Part shown: one piece after another, positions 10,901 to 22,170 of the stretch | Layout of the letters: each line of letters starts with the position of its first letter | How positions within the stretch are numbered: position 1 is the stretch's first letter | Source: Amoebophrya sp. A120 | Lineage: Eukaryota; Sar; Dinophyceae; Syndiniales; Amoebophryaceae | Direction: 5' to 3' | Assembly: GCA_905178155.1 (NCBI GenBank) | Contig: CAJINV010000002.1 | Location: 2,636,226 to 2,700,225, forward strand | Length of the DNA stretch: 64,000 bases | Notes under the pieces: model-generated | The model's input: the letters and a program-made list of their open reading frames with translations, nothing else | What the model was told of the DNA's origin: nothing | Database searches by the model: none | Program-made: the position numbers and the translations under genes

Positions 10901-12796
10901 TCACCGCGAGCTCTTCCAATGCGCCGACGTCTCCGATTTCGAGTCCGATCTCCAGCCAGAGCAGCAAATCGGTGCCGGCGTCTCCAGTGGGGAGCAAGGG
11001 GACGACAGGTATGTTTGAACTGTCGGAGATGAGTGGTCATCAGTTTAATAACATGTTGCCAGGAGAACAACACCAGCTGGTAGGCAGTAGTAGTACCAGT
11101 GGTCTTCGAAGGCTCTCGAAGCACAGCTCAGCCAGCAAGACGTCCGGAACGTCGACCGCTAGGGAATTACAACAGCAAAACCGGGCAACGGAGATGAAAA
11201 TGAGCGGCAATAGCAGTAGTGGTGGAACACCAACTTCTTCCTCCTCGAATCAGTTACACCAGCCGCAACTTCTGTCATCTACTTCTGGCATCAATTACAA
11301 CAACAGCTCGAACAAAACATCAAGTCACTACCAACCCGCGGCGATTTTCGCGCCACTCTACTATTTCCTCCTTTCGAGTGACTACTTTTCCGTCATTCGA
11401 CTACTCTTCACGGTGTTGTACTGTGCTGTGCACACGATAATGCACATCGTCCGCATTTTGCTACTCAACATTGCGCTCAATTCCCCGGGAGACTCCTCCG
11501 CGATGTTTTTGCTCATCGTCACCAACAACTTTGGGGAATTGAAATCCACCGTGTTCAAGCGGTACGACGGGAAGGGTTTGTTCGTCATCATGGCCAGCGA
11601 CATGGTGGAGCGGACCTACCTGCTGGTGGATATTCTGTTGGTGCTGGCGCGACTCTACTTCTCGCCGCGAAACAATTTCACCAACGTGAGCTCCTCCACC
11701 GTCGCGTCCCAGGGCAGCAGCGAGATCGCGTTCTGGCTGAGTCTCATGATCGTCATGGAGATTGGGGTGGATATGGAACTGTCAGGATTGAAATGGACAA
11801 AGTTGAAAAATTTGTGATGCATAGAACCGATACCACTTGGAAGCCCAATTTCCAAGCGGCGCATGACAAATTTCGACGTCATCATAATCCAGTTTGTGAT
11901 GCTGTTTAGCGAAAGAAGGCGTCCTTTGTCATGCTACTTCAGCAGCTCTATCCCAAACCCGAAACAGGCTCACAAGCGGCCTCACATGCAATCCCTGCAA
12001 GACAGTCACCTCGTGCCTTGCATTTTATGCATCGCAGATTATTTCAACTCTGTCGATTTCAATCCTGACGCTTCCATAGTGGACTGGTTTAAGTTGTCCT
12101 TTATCACCAAAGCGAACTCGTTACCCGTCTCCACGTTCGACTACTACAAGGACGTGTTGGTGATGGACGTGCTCGGTAGCCGCAGCACCTCGAGCAGCAG
12201 TGGCGGTGGCACCAGTGCGGGCAACAGCAACTCGCAGATCGAATCGCCGTTTCGGGGCGTGTATCAAATGCAAATATGTCTGGGTCTGGAAGATTCCGAG
12301 ACTTGTCATGCAGATTTTCCATACCCCATGCTGTCTAGAATGCAGGACCTAGCATGAGAGATTCTGTGAGCAGATCCCTATCATGCCCATCTTGCATGAG
12401 AAACTTTCTCTCATTCAACTTGGTCAAAAGTGGCCAACTTTTGGTATTCATGCAACACAGATTTTTGCACGATCCAGAATTAGCATTACAAGTTGCAGCG
12501 TTCCAGAGGACCCAGACATATTTGCATTTGATAGTGTGTACGGGTACGCCCACATCCCCGTGCGGCGGATCGGGTTTGTGGCCCTGCCGTTGACGAGCAT
12601 GGTCGTGTGTCACCTGCCGATCTTGCTCAAGTGGTACCCGAACGTGCGCACGCGGCTGTTGCTGCTGGCGCTGTGGTGGGTCAACGCGGTTTTGCTGAAG
12701 ATCCTCAGCAGCATCCTCCTGTCCGGCTACAGTGTAAGGCGGGCGGTGAATCTCGGGAAACTGCCGGAAACCTTCTACCACATCAAGGCGCTGTGA
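4947..12796 (+). CDS. TAPT1: TAPT1-family multi-pass membrane protein with very long disordered N-terminus
   Basis: Exons 4947-9381, 9649-9787, 10057-10108, 10330-11771, 12084-12261 and 12539-12796 give 6504 nt (2167 residues plus stop). Residues 1 to about 1215 are low-complexity Q/S/T/H-rich. TAPT1 (DUF747) signatures then follow: LMRTPWRLEKTLLF, FNMLEIIERLLRSLGNDFFD, VTNNFGELKSTVFKR, DMVERTYLLVD, DWFKLSFITKAN and a C-terminal RIGFVALPL region. Several hydrophobic membrane segments fit the family. Family members (human TAPT1, yeast Emp65) are ER or ciliary-base membrane proteins of poorly defined biochemistry. Two further low-complexity inserts (roughly residues 1285-1415, and the region around 9650-11340) interrupt the conserved core, which is unusual. 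Five introners split it and there is no GT-AG intron. The start is the first ATG of the long frame. Confidence 0.88.
9382..9643 (+). mobile_element. Introner, family A, forward copy
   Basis: 262 bp; perfect target copies gcggt (9377-9381, 9644-9648). Excision restores ERLLRSLGNDFFD, a conserved TAPT1 stretch. This independently confirms the excision rule. Confidence 0.95.
9788..10051 (+). mobile_element. Introner, family A, forward copy
   Basis: 264 bp; perfect target copies tcgca (9783-9787, 10052-10056). Excision joins AGRDS to QLRRQLSQGG in frame. Confidence 0.95.
10114..10329. mobile_element. Introner, family B
   Basis: 216 bp with inverted repeats unrelated to family A: TGCACAACTCCCCC near the left end and its complement near the right. 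Target copies tcgtg (10109-10113) and tcgtc (10330-10334). Only the final base of the right copy keeps the frame open; the left one would create TGA. So the right copy supplies at least the last base of the joined exon. Confidence 0.88.
11772..12078. mobile_element. Introner, family C
   Basis: 307 bp; ends TATGGAACTGTCAGGATTG and CAATCCTGACGCTTCCATA. Perfect target copies gtgga (11767-11771, 12079-12083). Excision restores EIGVDWFKLSFITK, a conserved TAPT1 block. Confidence 0.95.
12262..12533 (-). mobile_element. Introner, family A, reverse copy
   Basis: 272 bp; target copies gcgtg (12257-12261) and gtgtg (12534-12538). Either restores RGVYGYAHIPVRR in the TAPT1 core. Confidence 0.93.
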
Positions 12797-13735
12797 TAAT
12801 TCCAGATATGAAAGCTTTTGTTTTCACAAATTGCATTTTCACAGTTTATCAGATTGAAAGCACACCAGCGCCACCGCCATCTGCGATCTCCGTTGTAAAG
12901 TACTTGGCGAATACTACAGGAACAACTCGAAACTGTTACTCCACGCAAAAACAAGTATCGAAAAACGTGAAAACAAGAAGAAAATACGCTCAAATAGTTA
13001 GTACAGGAACCGGCGAACGAAAACGATACAGAATTATCGTGAATAAAAGGAGTAGATGAAGCCCAAACGTACAGGCGCACTTATTTGCCGCTTGTCGCTG
13101 CCTTGTTCTCGTCTTCGTCTTATCGTTCTTACCGATGGCGTGTATCACAATTCTACGCAGGACAGATTTATTTCGATTTATTGAGCCGCATACTAACTAC
13201 GTTCGTCCGAGAAAAAAAAAAACGCGAACAGCTTCTGTCCTACTTGTTCAAATGTCGTGACTTGTTTTCTCTTGCTTCGTTCAACACTTAGGGCTTGTCA
13301 CTGTTTCTGTGCCCGAGCTCGGTTTTCTTCGTCAAACCCGTTCAATACTTCGTGCGCCCCCGCCCTCGTTCACTCGTCCGATACAGGAAAATACCGCTCG
13401 TCCTCCGATGCGAATAAACAAGAGACAATTTTTATGCCGGAGAGTGCATTTTGTTTGAGCACTGCACCCATTACGGACCGTCGTTATGTTTTTGCCCTGT
13501 TTAGAACAAGTCGAAGTTCTGAATCAGCTTCCATACGACCAACATCATTCGTGGACTAAATCTAAACCAAACAGGTGAATCAACTAATCGAGCAACTACA
13601 ATTGCCACCCCGCATTGCACTTGCAAGATTTGAATCACGAAACCTACTTCGGTAATAATTTTCGTATCAGCATTAGCTACCGCTCGCTTTCTTCCTTTTT
13701 TCAAATTTCAATATCGGAGATACTATCAAATAAAC
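12797..13735. other. Intergenic, no gene seen
   Basis: About 0.9 kb after the TAPT1 stop. No supported coding frame or RNA gene. Confidence 0.6.
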
Positions 13736-15623
13736 ATGGTGCGAAATAACAAGCGAGGAGCTGTGGTTCTTCATTCGTCCCCCAGCCGCGCGGTCGTTTT
13801 GCCGACCGTCTCTGTGGGGGGTCGTCGCACCGCCGGCAAGATTTCCTCCGTGGGGATGTTGCAGAAAGTGATTTTCGCCCCGGTCATTCTACATATCAAA
13901 TGCAAAAATGTCTGGGTCTGGAAACTTGTAATGCTGCGTTGGGAATAGTGAATGCTCTGTAATGCTGCATAAGCAAGCATGAGAAATATCTGCGCTTCCT
14001 TGTGTTGCGTTTTTCGCATGACAAACTGCGTTTCTGCATGACAGGCAAAAGGGTCTCTTCTTGGACACGCATCACAAACTTTTTGGTCATGCCAGACAAG
14101 CATGACAAGTCTCGCAATCTTCCAGACCCAGACATTTTTGCATTTGATACTACAACACCTGACACAATTCTCTGCCGCGATCACGGTGACCGAGGTGAAA
14201 AAACGGTCTCGGACCGCGAGCCAGCTCGCGGTGAAGAAAAAGCGGGCCGCTGGGTCCACCTTTCGTGCGGCCGATCATCCTCCGGAGTCCCAGCCTCCGC
14301 AGCTGTTGTTCCGCTCGAATAGCAAGCAGAAGAGTTCTCACATGCAAGAAAAGGAAGGAGTCGGCAAGACAACGACGACCTTGTCAGCGGACGACAACTT
14401 GAAATGGGAAAAGTTGGGGCTCAACACCTTTGCCTACACCTATGGTCCGGGGCATGTCAAACCTGCTCGCTGTTTTCCTGCGTACCCGCACTTTCGGTTC
14501 GCGAACCGGAAGGAGAAGCTACCGCACACCGCCCTCTTGCATGTTGTGTCCTCCGATGGGAATGGAGGCGAAGCGACTCTGTCGTATGAGATCGTCAAAA
14601 AAGCGCCGGCTTACGAGGGAAGTTTCAAGACCCTAGGGGACTTCCCCAATGACTCCTCACCCGGCACTATGCAGAGCATCGTCACGGGGAACCTGTTTCA
14701 CTTCCCCACGGTTACGTGGGAGGACTGCCGGAACCTGTGTTCGGGTATGTGCGAGTTCGAAGTTAGCGCTGATCGGACGGAAAACTGTGCCGCTTACGAA
14801 GCGGAAGAGGGTCTGGACGCCTCCGGAGCGCGGCAAGTGAAGTGTTACCTGTTTACGTACAAGGACCTTCAGCATTGGACCGACACCGCAAGCACCGAAG
14901 GGTGGGGCTGGCAACCTTTCCAGGACCTTTTTCCAACGAAAGACGGGCTCGCCCAGAACCAAAACGACATCCTTCAAGGTATCGTTCCGGAAGCGCAGAC
15001 GCCCTTGTACACCTGGGAGGAGGGTGGAGAGCGCAACGGGGTCACGGCTGTAGGGTTTTGTGCTTTCACCGACTCGTCACCCGAAATACTGGATACCATG
15101 TCTATATGGAGTGTCACGGACGGGAACGTGACCACAAGAAAAATGGAGCAAATGTATCCAGCTGTGTGAAAACGCGCGCACGAAGTAGACCCGAGTCTTG
15201 TCATGCAAATTTCGCACGTCAAAGTGAAACTGAATGTGGAGGAAGACAGAGAGACGCAGTGTGTGAGCAATGCGCCTCACCATGAGACGATTCTTCCGTT
15301 GGTGATTGGAAATCTGATGTAAGTGAGTGGCATCAGTAGTGCTTGTTCAGGGGTACACACATTATTACCTATCCTTAGAAAACGAGAAAATACAACTTTT
15401 TGTTTTCGCTTTCTAGGTGCTTGGTGCTCCTGCTCCGTATATATTCTTTCAACTCTTTGTTTCTCCTATCAGGATCAGCAATAAGTTACTGCTCTGTGAT
15501 GCTGTAGCCACAGTGGGTAACGACCACCAGGCTACATTACCAGGCCCAGATTTTGCTGCGCAGCTCTCAGAGGCAGGGGTAGGGCTTCTTGATTTGTATG
15601 TACAGCAGAAACGAGTGCCATAG
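13736..15623 (+). CDS. Cysteine-containing PAN/Apple-like protein, with in-frame TGA
   Basis: Starts MVRNNKRGAVVLHSS; exon 1 13736-13893, exon 2 from 14155. The frame runs to TGA at 15167-15169 (390 residues). The N-terminus is basic with a weak hydrophobic segment. Around 14700-14860 it has a PAN/Apple-like cysteine pattern (WEDCRNLCSGMC, ENCAAYEA, VKCYLF). Such domains bind sugars or proteins on secreted or surface proteins. After the TGA the same frame stays open for 150 nt and ends at a strong GTAAGT donor (15319). An acceptor at 15472 continues in frame to TAG 15621-15623. So the gene either ends at 15169, reads through, or is decaying. It may belong with the next entry as one large gene. 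Confidence 0.6.
13894..14149 (-). mobile_element. Introner, family A, reverse copy
   Basis: 256 bp; perfect target copies ctaca (13889-13893, 14150-14154). Its interior is the reverse complement type of the copy at 37363. Excision joins APVIL to QHLTQFSAAITV. Confidence 0.95.
15319..15472 (+). other. Possible GT-AG intron downstream of in-frame TGA
   Basis: 154 bp from GTAAGTGAGT to TCCTATCAG. Phase is consistent: the left side leaves two bases, the right side supplies one. It is real only if the frame beyond TGA 15167-15169 is translated. Confidence 0.4.
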
Positions 15624-18198
15624 TATGCTGCGTGTGGGCTCTGTTTTTACACCGCATATGAGACGGCCCGGGCAATACATCAACCTTACGTCCTCGAGTG
15701 CCAGCGCCACCGCCATGCCTTCAGACCACCTGCCCTGTGACTGGCGGCAAACAAGTCTGCAGGGGCACGGTTTTAATGGTGAGGATCATGACGCTTTCGA
15801 GACGGTAACTTTTGACCGGAAAAAAATTTCCAGATGGACCTCCGCGTCTGTAGGGGCATACGGAATTCAAGAGGACTGCCCGTTTTTTAGTCCGTGGAGC
15901 TCCTGCGAACTGAAATCGCGGGAAACGCCGAAGCAGGCCGGCGTTGACGCGGGATCCGGTGGCGTTGAAGGCTATGAGCTCCTGGGAGAAAACTTCTGCT
16001 CCTGCGGTGGGGAGGGTCGAATGGGTTGCAATGGGCAGAATGGCAACCCGAGTATGATGCACATGGAGCGCAATGTAGCGGACCCCAAGACCATTTACCC
16101 AGACTACAAAGATGAGAAGACCGCCAGCAAATGCGGGAAAAAGTGCGACGCGCTCGGGGCCGCCTGCGCAGGCTTCCTGTTTAGCGCCACGGACGAGGTA
16201 CGGCAGAACCAAACCTTGTCGTCGCAGTGCGCCCTTTATCTTGGCGGGGGCCATCTGGATACTGACCTCGGTCCTGGACAGAATGAGAATATCCCGGGTC
16301 TTTCGTGCTACCGGAAAATCGATGGAACGGGGCGGGGGGAAGAGGTGAGCCGAATTTTCAACAAGGTGGAAAACGACTGCAGAACCGCTTGCCAGTGCAG
16401 GTCGGAGCCAAACAAGCAAGACTTTGAGCCTCGTCTGAATCTTCCAGAGCACGGCCGGCAGTGCCTGGACCCCATTCCGGGTGCGCGCCCGGTGTTCGGC
16501 GGCTCAGAGCCGACAACAACGGACCGCCGCTCGCCCGCTGCAGGCACACAAGCGCAATGCCAGAGCACGTGTCTTGACAACGAAAACTGTGTGGCCTGGC
16601 AGCACGACGGGGCTGATGGGGGCGGCGTGTGCAAACTGTGGTTTATCAAATTGAAACGCGCTCTTTTTCTCAAAAAGTTGTTCGCGGGTGAAGCAGTGTT
16701 TTCCCCGCGAAGCGTTTTTTTCTTGCTGAAAAGGCGAGGAACTGCCTCGCACGTTGTACCAGCAGGCCGAACGCTAGATACAGGGGAGCGCATATTTCCT
16801 CGAGTTTTGTTAGCAAAGGGCGACATCCTCATGCGCATTGTACATACTTAGCTACATCACTTGCAGCTCTTCCAGCCCGCTGGCAAAGAAGACGGCGTCT
16901 GTGAGACCGTTCTGACTTTACGCATTAGAGCTATGTAGCGCTGCTAGTGCCGCACCACGCGTCACGGTTCCGACAAAATTTTTCACACGACGACCAAGAT
17001 ACTGTAGCTGTGCTTACTAAGATAAAAAGTCTTCATTTCTTCAAGATCGCATTTCCAAAAACTCCGGGATGGGAGCGCTGTTCATTTCGATATGGTTGCG
17101 AAAGGGCGCGGGAGGCGAGCTGTGCGATCAGGGAGAGTGGAACGAGGCTGACTGCGGACAGCTCCTGATCTCCACGGAAACCTCAGCACCCGAGTCGTCC
17201 ATGGGCTTCTGCGTCGGTAACTTTCGAACGGCGCTTATGGAAGCGTCAGGTTTGAAATCGTCAAAGTTGAAATAATTTGTAATGCAGAAAATGCATGACG
17301 CCAGGCACGTGTGTTGCAGAGCAGGCAAGTGAGGCCGATTGTAAGCCTGTTTGAGGTTAGAACTCGAGCCGCTACAGTAGCATGAGAAAATCAGTCTTCT
17401 TTGCCTAAACAGCATGACATACTGGATTTAAGGACCGCCAAAATTTGTCATGCGCCACTTGGAAACTTGGTTCCAACTGGCATCCATTTTATGCATGACA
17501 ACTTTGTCGATTTCAATCCTGACACATCCATAGCGCTGACCCGGGGCGTCGGCGCCGGCACGAGTGTCGAGAAACCGTATCCTGTGCAAAAGTATCGTAC
17601 TCGTATTGCAATCATGCATTACAAATCCCTTTCTTGAGCTAAATCTGCATTACAAATTTTATTTCTCATGCTGCAGAAATTTGTATTGCATCTATACGAA
17701 TACGATACTTTTGCAATGCATAAACCGTGGGCCGCGGCGATGAGCAGCTGTGTCGCGCAGTGCCAACAAGGCAACGACAGCTCCATGTGCGAGGGGGAGG
17801 AGTGGCGATGCCCGGATGACGCTGCGCTCACCTTGCCCTGCGATTACCGCTTTACGCGCGACGCGCTTCAGCAAAAGTACGAAACAAATCCGAACCGACA
17901 GCAGCTCGATATCGTGTACAATTTCGATGGGGAATACAAAACCACGTGCTACGCGTTTGACCACCAGCGAAGCTGCCGGACGCCACTGGCAGCGGCACAG
18001 CACGACGGCTCGTTTCTGCCCGATTGGCTGGTTCCCGAGGTTGCGACGGTGAACATGATGGCCCTTCGCGGATTCGTTGTGCCGAGTCATTGGCACCAGA
18101 AACTGGGAACCTCGAGCTGCGCAGAGCAGTGTCACTGTGTTATCAATGTGCGAAGTTCATCATCCCCCGCAGCTAGATACTGTGCCAGTTTGGCATGA
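15624..18198 (+). CDS. Cysteine-rich surface protein with PAN/Apple-like modules (exon structure partly resolved)
   Basis: A long frame runs from the ATG at 15624 to about 16640. It has a WSxC-like patch (PFFSPWSSCELKS, reminiscent of thrombospondin type 1) and two PAN/Apple-like cysteine patterns (KCGKKCDALGAACAGF; QCQSTCLDNENCVAW, GVCKLW). Coding resumes at about 17094 (GAGGELCDQGEWNEADCG), crosses two introners (17236-17532, 17578-17722) in frame and continues with SSCVAQCQQG, CYAFDHQRSC and SSCAEQCHC. The donor near 16633 and the acceptor between 16860 and 17090 are not fixed. Alveolate microneme and surface proteins use such modules for adhesion; a role here is inferred only. It could be one gene with 13736-15623. 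Confidence 0.6.
17236..17532. mobile_element. Introner, family C, opposite orientation to the other two copies
   Basis: 297 bp; starts TATGGAAGCGTCAGG. Perfect target copies gcgct (17231-17235, 17533-17537). Excision gives NFRTALTRGVGAG. The interior matches the reverse complement of the copies at 11772 and 60108. Confidence 0.95.
17578..17722. mobile_element. Introner, family D
   Basis: 145 bp, the shortest here; starts TATCCTGTGCAAAAGTATCG, ends CGATACTTTTGCAATGCATA. Perfect target copies aaccg (17573-17577, 17723-17727). Excision restores SVEKPWAAAMSSC. Confidence 0.95.
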
Positions 18199-18360
18199 TG
18201 ACAAGAGGCGGCTGTCATATCCAAAGAAACGAAGGACATGACAAATTGCTTGCAAGGTCAACTGCACCCTCAAAGCCAATCACACATCTTCCTGCAGTAA
18301 GTACTTATCTACACTAAACCCCATCGACAACGGCGGGGGTTTTTTCTGTATTGACTCAGT

Positions 18361-18729
18361 ATGTATCGGACGGGGGGGCTTTTCATAATGATGTTTGTCA
18401 TTGAAACTGGAGAGAAATACGAAGACGAAAAACACGGCGAAAAGCAAGACGAAAAACAGGACGAGAAGCAGGACGAAAAGCAAGAGGAAAAGCTGCAAGA
18501 CGAATCTCAAAACGGGGGACAGGGCCACGCGCTTGTCGAGAACGTGGTGAACGCCACGCCCGTTCTGTTGGACCCACTATTGAAGGGAGCTTCCCCCTTT
18601 CTCCACCAGCCCACATGGAATAAAGAGCTTGGCATTTTTACGTCGCTGGCCGCTCCATGCACATTTGTTTCGCGTCATTGCGCCGAGCGAGCTTTTAGAG
18701 GCAGATGTTACGCCTGGGCAAATTGGTAA
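18361..18729 (+). CDS. Hypothetical protein with EKQD repeat; possible last exon of the PAN-like gene
   Basis: Open frame with a short tandem EKQD-type repeat (about 18418-18500), then a region ending APCTFVSRHCAERAF and RGRCYAWANW-stop. The last part has the cysteine and CYAW spacing of the PAN-like modules just upstream. It may be the final exon of that gene rather than an independent one. No homolog recognised. Confidence 0.4.
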   Translation: MYRTGGLFIMMFVIETGEKYEDEKHGEKQDEKQDEKQDEKQEEKLQDESQNGGQGHALVENVVNATPVLLDPLLKGASPFLHQPTWNKELGIFTSLAAPCTFVSRHCAERAFRGRCYAWANW

Positions 18730-19054
18730 TAGTCGAGCTGATAGGCCGCACGCAGGACGGCTGTTTCAACGGTCAAAGAGGAGCGCCAGAGATAGCAGAA
18801 GGCTGCTCTTCTCGCGTTGCCTTCTAGCAATCCAACACTGAACTCAAACTGCTTACTTGAATGTAGTGCTTTGTCGTGTACTTGAACTTACGGCACAAGG
18901 ATATAATCGCATCAGACGTGTTTTAGTTTTCCTGTGTTTGGGGACGAGATGGGGGAGCTTTCCCTTTCCATACGTTCCAGCGGCCAATTGCTGCTGACGG
19001 GTCAAGTCTTCAAATGGAGAACCGGCTGCGTTACGGAAGAGTTGAAAAAGGAGA

Positions 19055-19399
19055 TATCAACAGCATGTCTATTCGGGGTTTGGAGGATTGAGTGGTACTG
19101 TGGTGACACCATGCCCGGCTAGCATGACGCTAAGAGAACGCGTCATGTACGTCGTCCGAAAGGTTTTTTTTTTTTGCCAGGCGAAAAAACAGCTTTTGAT
19201 GCATGTTCTTGTTCTTGTTCTGGGCTTGTGTTACGGTGAGAACGGCACCCACCCGTTGTGCTTACTAATGCGCTCGGGGGGGTCGCTCAGAAACATCTCA
19301 TGCTTGACTGCGCATCGCAGTTTGTGCCTGAATCAATGTAATTTTTCACAAATTGACGTGATAACGACCTCCCCGACCCCGACATGTCTGCAGTTGATA
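19055..19399. mobile_element. Degenerate family A introner candidate
   Basis: Left end TATCAACAGCATGTCTATTC and right end GACATGTCTGCAGTTGATA resemble family A ends. The inverted repeats are eroded and no clean target duplication is visible. It may mark a decayed gene: upstream reads GELSLSIRSSGQLLLTG in one frame. Confidence 0.5.
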
Positions 19400-19543
19400 A
19401 ACATCAATCTGGAGAAGTTCTCTATCCATTCGCAGCGTTCTAGTTCCGTCTCTTCGACCTTTTTCTTTTGTTTCCTCGGTCTGCACATCAAGCGTCGCGC
19501 TCATCGGCGTGTCGCATCGATTTTTGCTTTACGAGTGAAATAG

Positions 19544-21470
19544 TATTTTTTTTATAGAAGTCCGTAGGGACTTCTTGTTTTTGCGCTCTGTCTTTTTGAA
19601 CTGTTTTTGAATGCCATTTCTTACTTTCGGAAACCGAGCTTGAAGTTCATCTCCGTACTAGAACTTTTTTTATACGTATCATTGTCCGCTTCACATGAAA
19701 TTTCATCGTCTGCGCACGTTTCACACACATGAGTTTTGAATTTATAACATAAGATTTTATCACTATCACAAGTATTTCACACGGTTGATGATCGCGAAGA
19801 GGACAAACAATATTTAAGAAATTTGCCTTCACCCAAACGTAGTACATCATTTTGTCCCATTATTCTTGCAAACATCGTATCACATTTATCATCTTCCCTG
19901 TCGACTGTTACAATAAAAATTCTTCGTTTCACACATTTGACACACTACAATTCCGTCAGGATCACGTGACCGCTATGACCGCAGCGACACTCCCCCCCGG
20001 TGTTGTCGTGTGCGACTCGTTCTTGTGATGTAGAAGTTTGTTCCTGTGCGCGCAGTAGTACCAGTTGTCGTTGTCCCCCCATGTGTAAAATGGAAAAATT
20101 GCAGTCATATACCGCATCATAAGGCCCAAAAAGAAAATAAGATCCCCACTTCCCCAACTTCTCAAAGAAAACTATAGTCCATTTACTACTCCCAAAGACG
20201 TCCTCCACCTCGGGCTGAAAACCAGAACCACTCCGTTGCAGCGAGAAGGATAGATAACGTTTGCCGTCCATGCAACACAGGTTTTTGCACCATTCAAATT
20301 TTGCCTCACAAGTTGCATCCTTCCAGAACCGCTCCGCTGCAGCGAGAAGGATAGATGGCACAGCGGTAATAAACAACGCCCCGAGGAACGATAGTTTTCG
20401 CCTTTGGAGGAACTACATTCTACGGCTGTATTGTTGCCTAAATACTAGCAGCAGAGTAGGACGCAAGGAGTATAATATCGGAGGAAGGTAACACTTCTAC
20501 TTCTACACCAACCCGCTACGTCGATTCGTCGTGTTGGCGTGTTCCATTCGTGTCTTTTCGTTTTTGTTCAACATCCGAGCATGTTGAGTGGTGGTCCCCG
20601 CACTCAGCGAGAAGTTTTCTCGTCAAGAACAATTCGGTCAACGCGGCGTGCTTCTAAAGATACGTCGGGAAGAAGTGCAGAAGTGCTAGATATCTTCGAG
20701 CAGGCATCAAATTTGTTGCACTTCTTTCTAGAACTACTACCGGAGTAGTAGGTCGTGTAGGACCACAAGGAAGAAGTTGTACCAGAGGAAACTACATCAA
20801 CACTCGTCGTGAACTCGTATAGTAGCACTACAACAGGCGAAAAAGTATATCTTCATCTTGTGGCTCGTGAAAGAAAATTCTATGTTTTCTCGTGAAATAT
20901 GAGAGATGATTCGGTTTCTTAATCCTCTGTGCGTAGATTGAATTCATTTGTCGGTCCTCCTCGCTGCTTCCACCACTCGGTTTTCGATTCTTCTATTCGT
21001 TCAAACCTTCCATTCCGTCGGCGAACTAAAATCGTTTCGTGCGCTCAATCGAGAAGATTTTCGTACAAGTACAAATGCAACGAAGAGCGTATCTATTTCT
21101 TGCTTCCACACCGTTGCTCTTACTTTACTTTTCATCCGTGATGAATAAATGTCGGTCGTGTGGTCGCGTGGAACGATCGTCCGGAAGGTTTTCTTTGCAT
21201 CGTAGAGCATGGCACCTTTCTGAAGATTCTCCTAACACATAATTACACAGCGACAGTGTGCTTTTCCCCTTTCTCTTGCCATCCCGGCTCACCAGCTTTC
21301 CAGCACAAGTAAAAACGTTTTAATTCTACAATCATCTTCTACGATCATCTTGTTCCAAAGCACAATATCATTGTGCTAACAATTCTCAAATCACCTGGAA
21401 GAGAAGAACCAACTTTGACTATCCACAGCTGCAGAGGCCTCGTTGTTCCTGCAGCAGTTTCTTGTTTTAA
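19544..21470. other. Noncoding, with introner debris
   Basis: AT-rich stretch without a supported gene. It contains a 34-bp imperfect direct repeat at 20222-20255 and 20323-20356. Between the copies (about 20268-20326) lies sequence resembling the right half of the introner at 12262, ending abruptly inside its terminal repeat. Confidence 0.6.
20222..20356. repeat. 34-bp direct repeat around a truncated introner half
   Basis: Copies at 20222-20255 and 20323-20356 share CCAGAACC, then CTCCG, then TGCAGCGAGAAGGATAGAT; they differ at two positions. The second copy begins exactly where the introner-like right half reaches its TTCCAGA terminal repeat. Confidence 0.7.
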
Positions 21471-21521
21471 GTAAGTAAAAACCAACGCATTTCGTTCTTC
21501 TTTTTTGTCGTCCCCCGACAG
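21471..21521 (+). other. Possible 51-bp leader intron
   Basis: GTAAGTAAAA to CCCCGACAG, 58 bp before the ATG at 21580. A pyrimidine-rich tract precedes the AG. It would be a short 5'-UTR intron. Confidence 0.45.
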
Positions 21522-21579
21522 TTGTAAGTACGAAGAACTCCATTTCACAGCGCGGACCGTAAACATTCGCACCAAGAAC

Positions 21580-22170
21580 ATGGCGGTAGTCGGCAAGCTG
21601 CTTGTAGTCCTGCGCAACGTGCTATCAAATGTAAAAATGTCTGGGTCTGGAAGAGTCATGCTGTTTCTGCATGACACAGAAGGTCTGGCATGGAAGCTCT
21701 AGCATCACAGGTTTCGAGAAGCTTCCGCAATGCCGAATCCGCATGACAAATCCGCCATTTTGGTGACAGAAAGTGAGCAGCTTTTGCTGCCTATGCATCA
21801 GAGATTTTTGTGTGTTCTGAAATGCGCATCACAAGTTACATCCTTCCAGACCCAGACATTCTTACATTTGATACGTGCTGGGCTTCGTTGCGTGGGCCTT
21901 GATCATCCATCCCCTGAGCTACCTGGTCGGCCGCTTCTATCAAAGGGAAAAAAAGCCTCCGTGATCGTCCCCTATGCAAAAGGAAAGCTCTGTTCATGCT
22001 GGAGCTGGATTTGTGCACACAAAGAAATGTCTATGTCATGTCAGAACGCAATAGATGTGGAGCGGTCTGACTCTGGCGGGTGATTTAACAAATCCCAGTT
22101 TTTCAAATACAGGACGTACGGATCATTTTTCCTCACCATAGCGTCGATGTTTGGCTCAAAGACAAAGTGA
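21580..22170 (+). CDS. Small hydrophobic membrane protein (3' structure uncertain)
   Basis: Starts MAVVGKLLVVLRNVLGF; one hydrophobic helix (VAWALIIHPLSYLVG) follows. Introner 21623-21873 is removed in frame. With a GT-AG intron at 21961-22112 the product is 60 residues and ends IASMFGSKTK-stop (exons 21580-21622, 21879-21960, 22113-22170; 183 nt). An alternative donor (GTCGGC after SYL) would join the same acceptor in another phase, giving an acidic tail (VKDYEDSDVGSGFEDAEEEE) to 22484, which looks natural as protein. Transcript data would choose. Function unknown. Confidence 0.55.
21623..21873 (-). mobile_element. Introner, family A, reverse copy
   Basis: 251 bp; perfect target copies cgtgc (21618-21622, 21874-21878). 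Its interior is the near-exact reverse complement of the copy at 80-317 over the stretch containing GCATGGAAGCTCTAGCATC. Excision restores LRNVLGFVAWAL. Confidence 0.95.

Noticed and set aside
22141-22170. TTTGGCTCAAAG resembles part of the dinoflagellate spliced leader
   Set aside because: Only a short match without the rest of the leader, a donor or an SL RNA structure.
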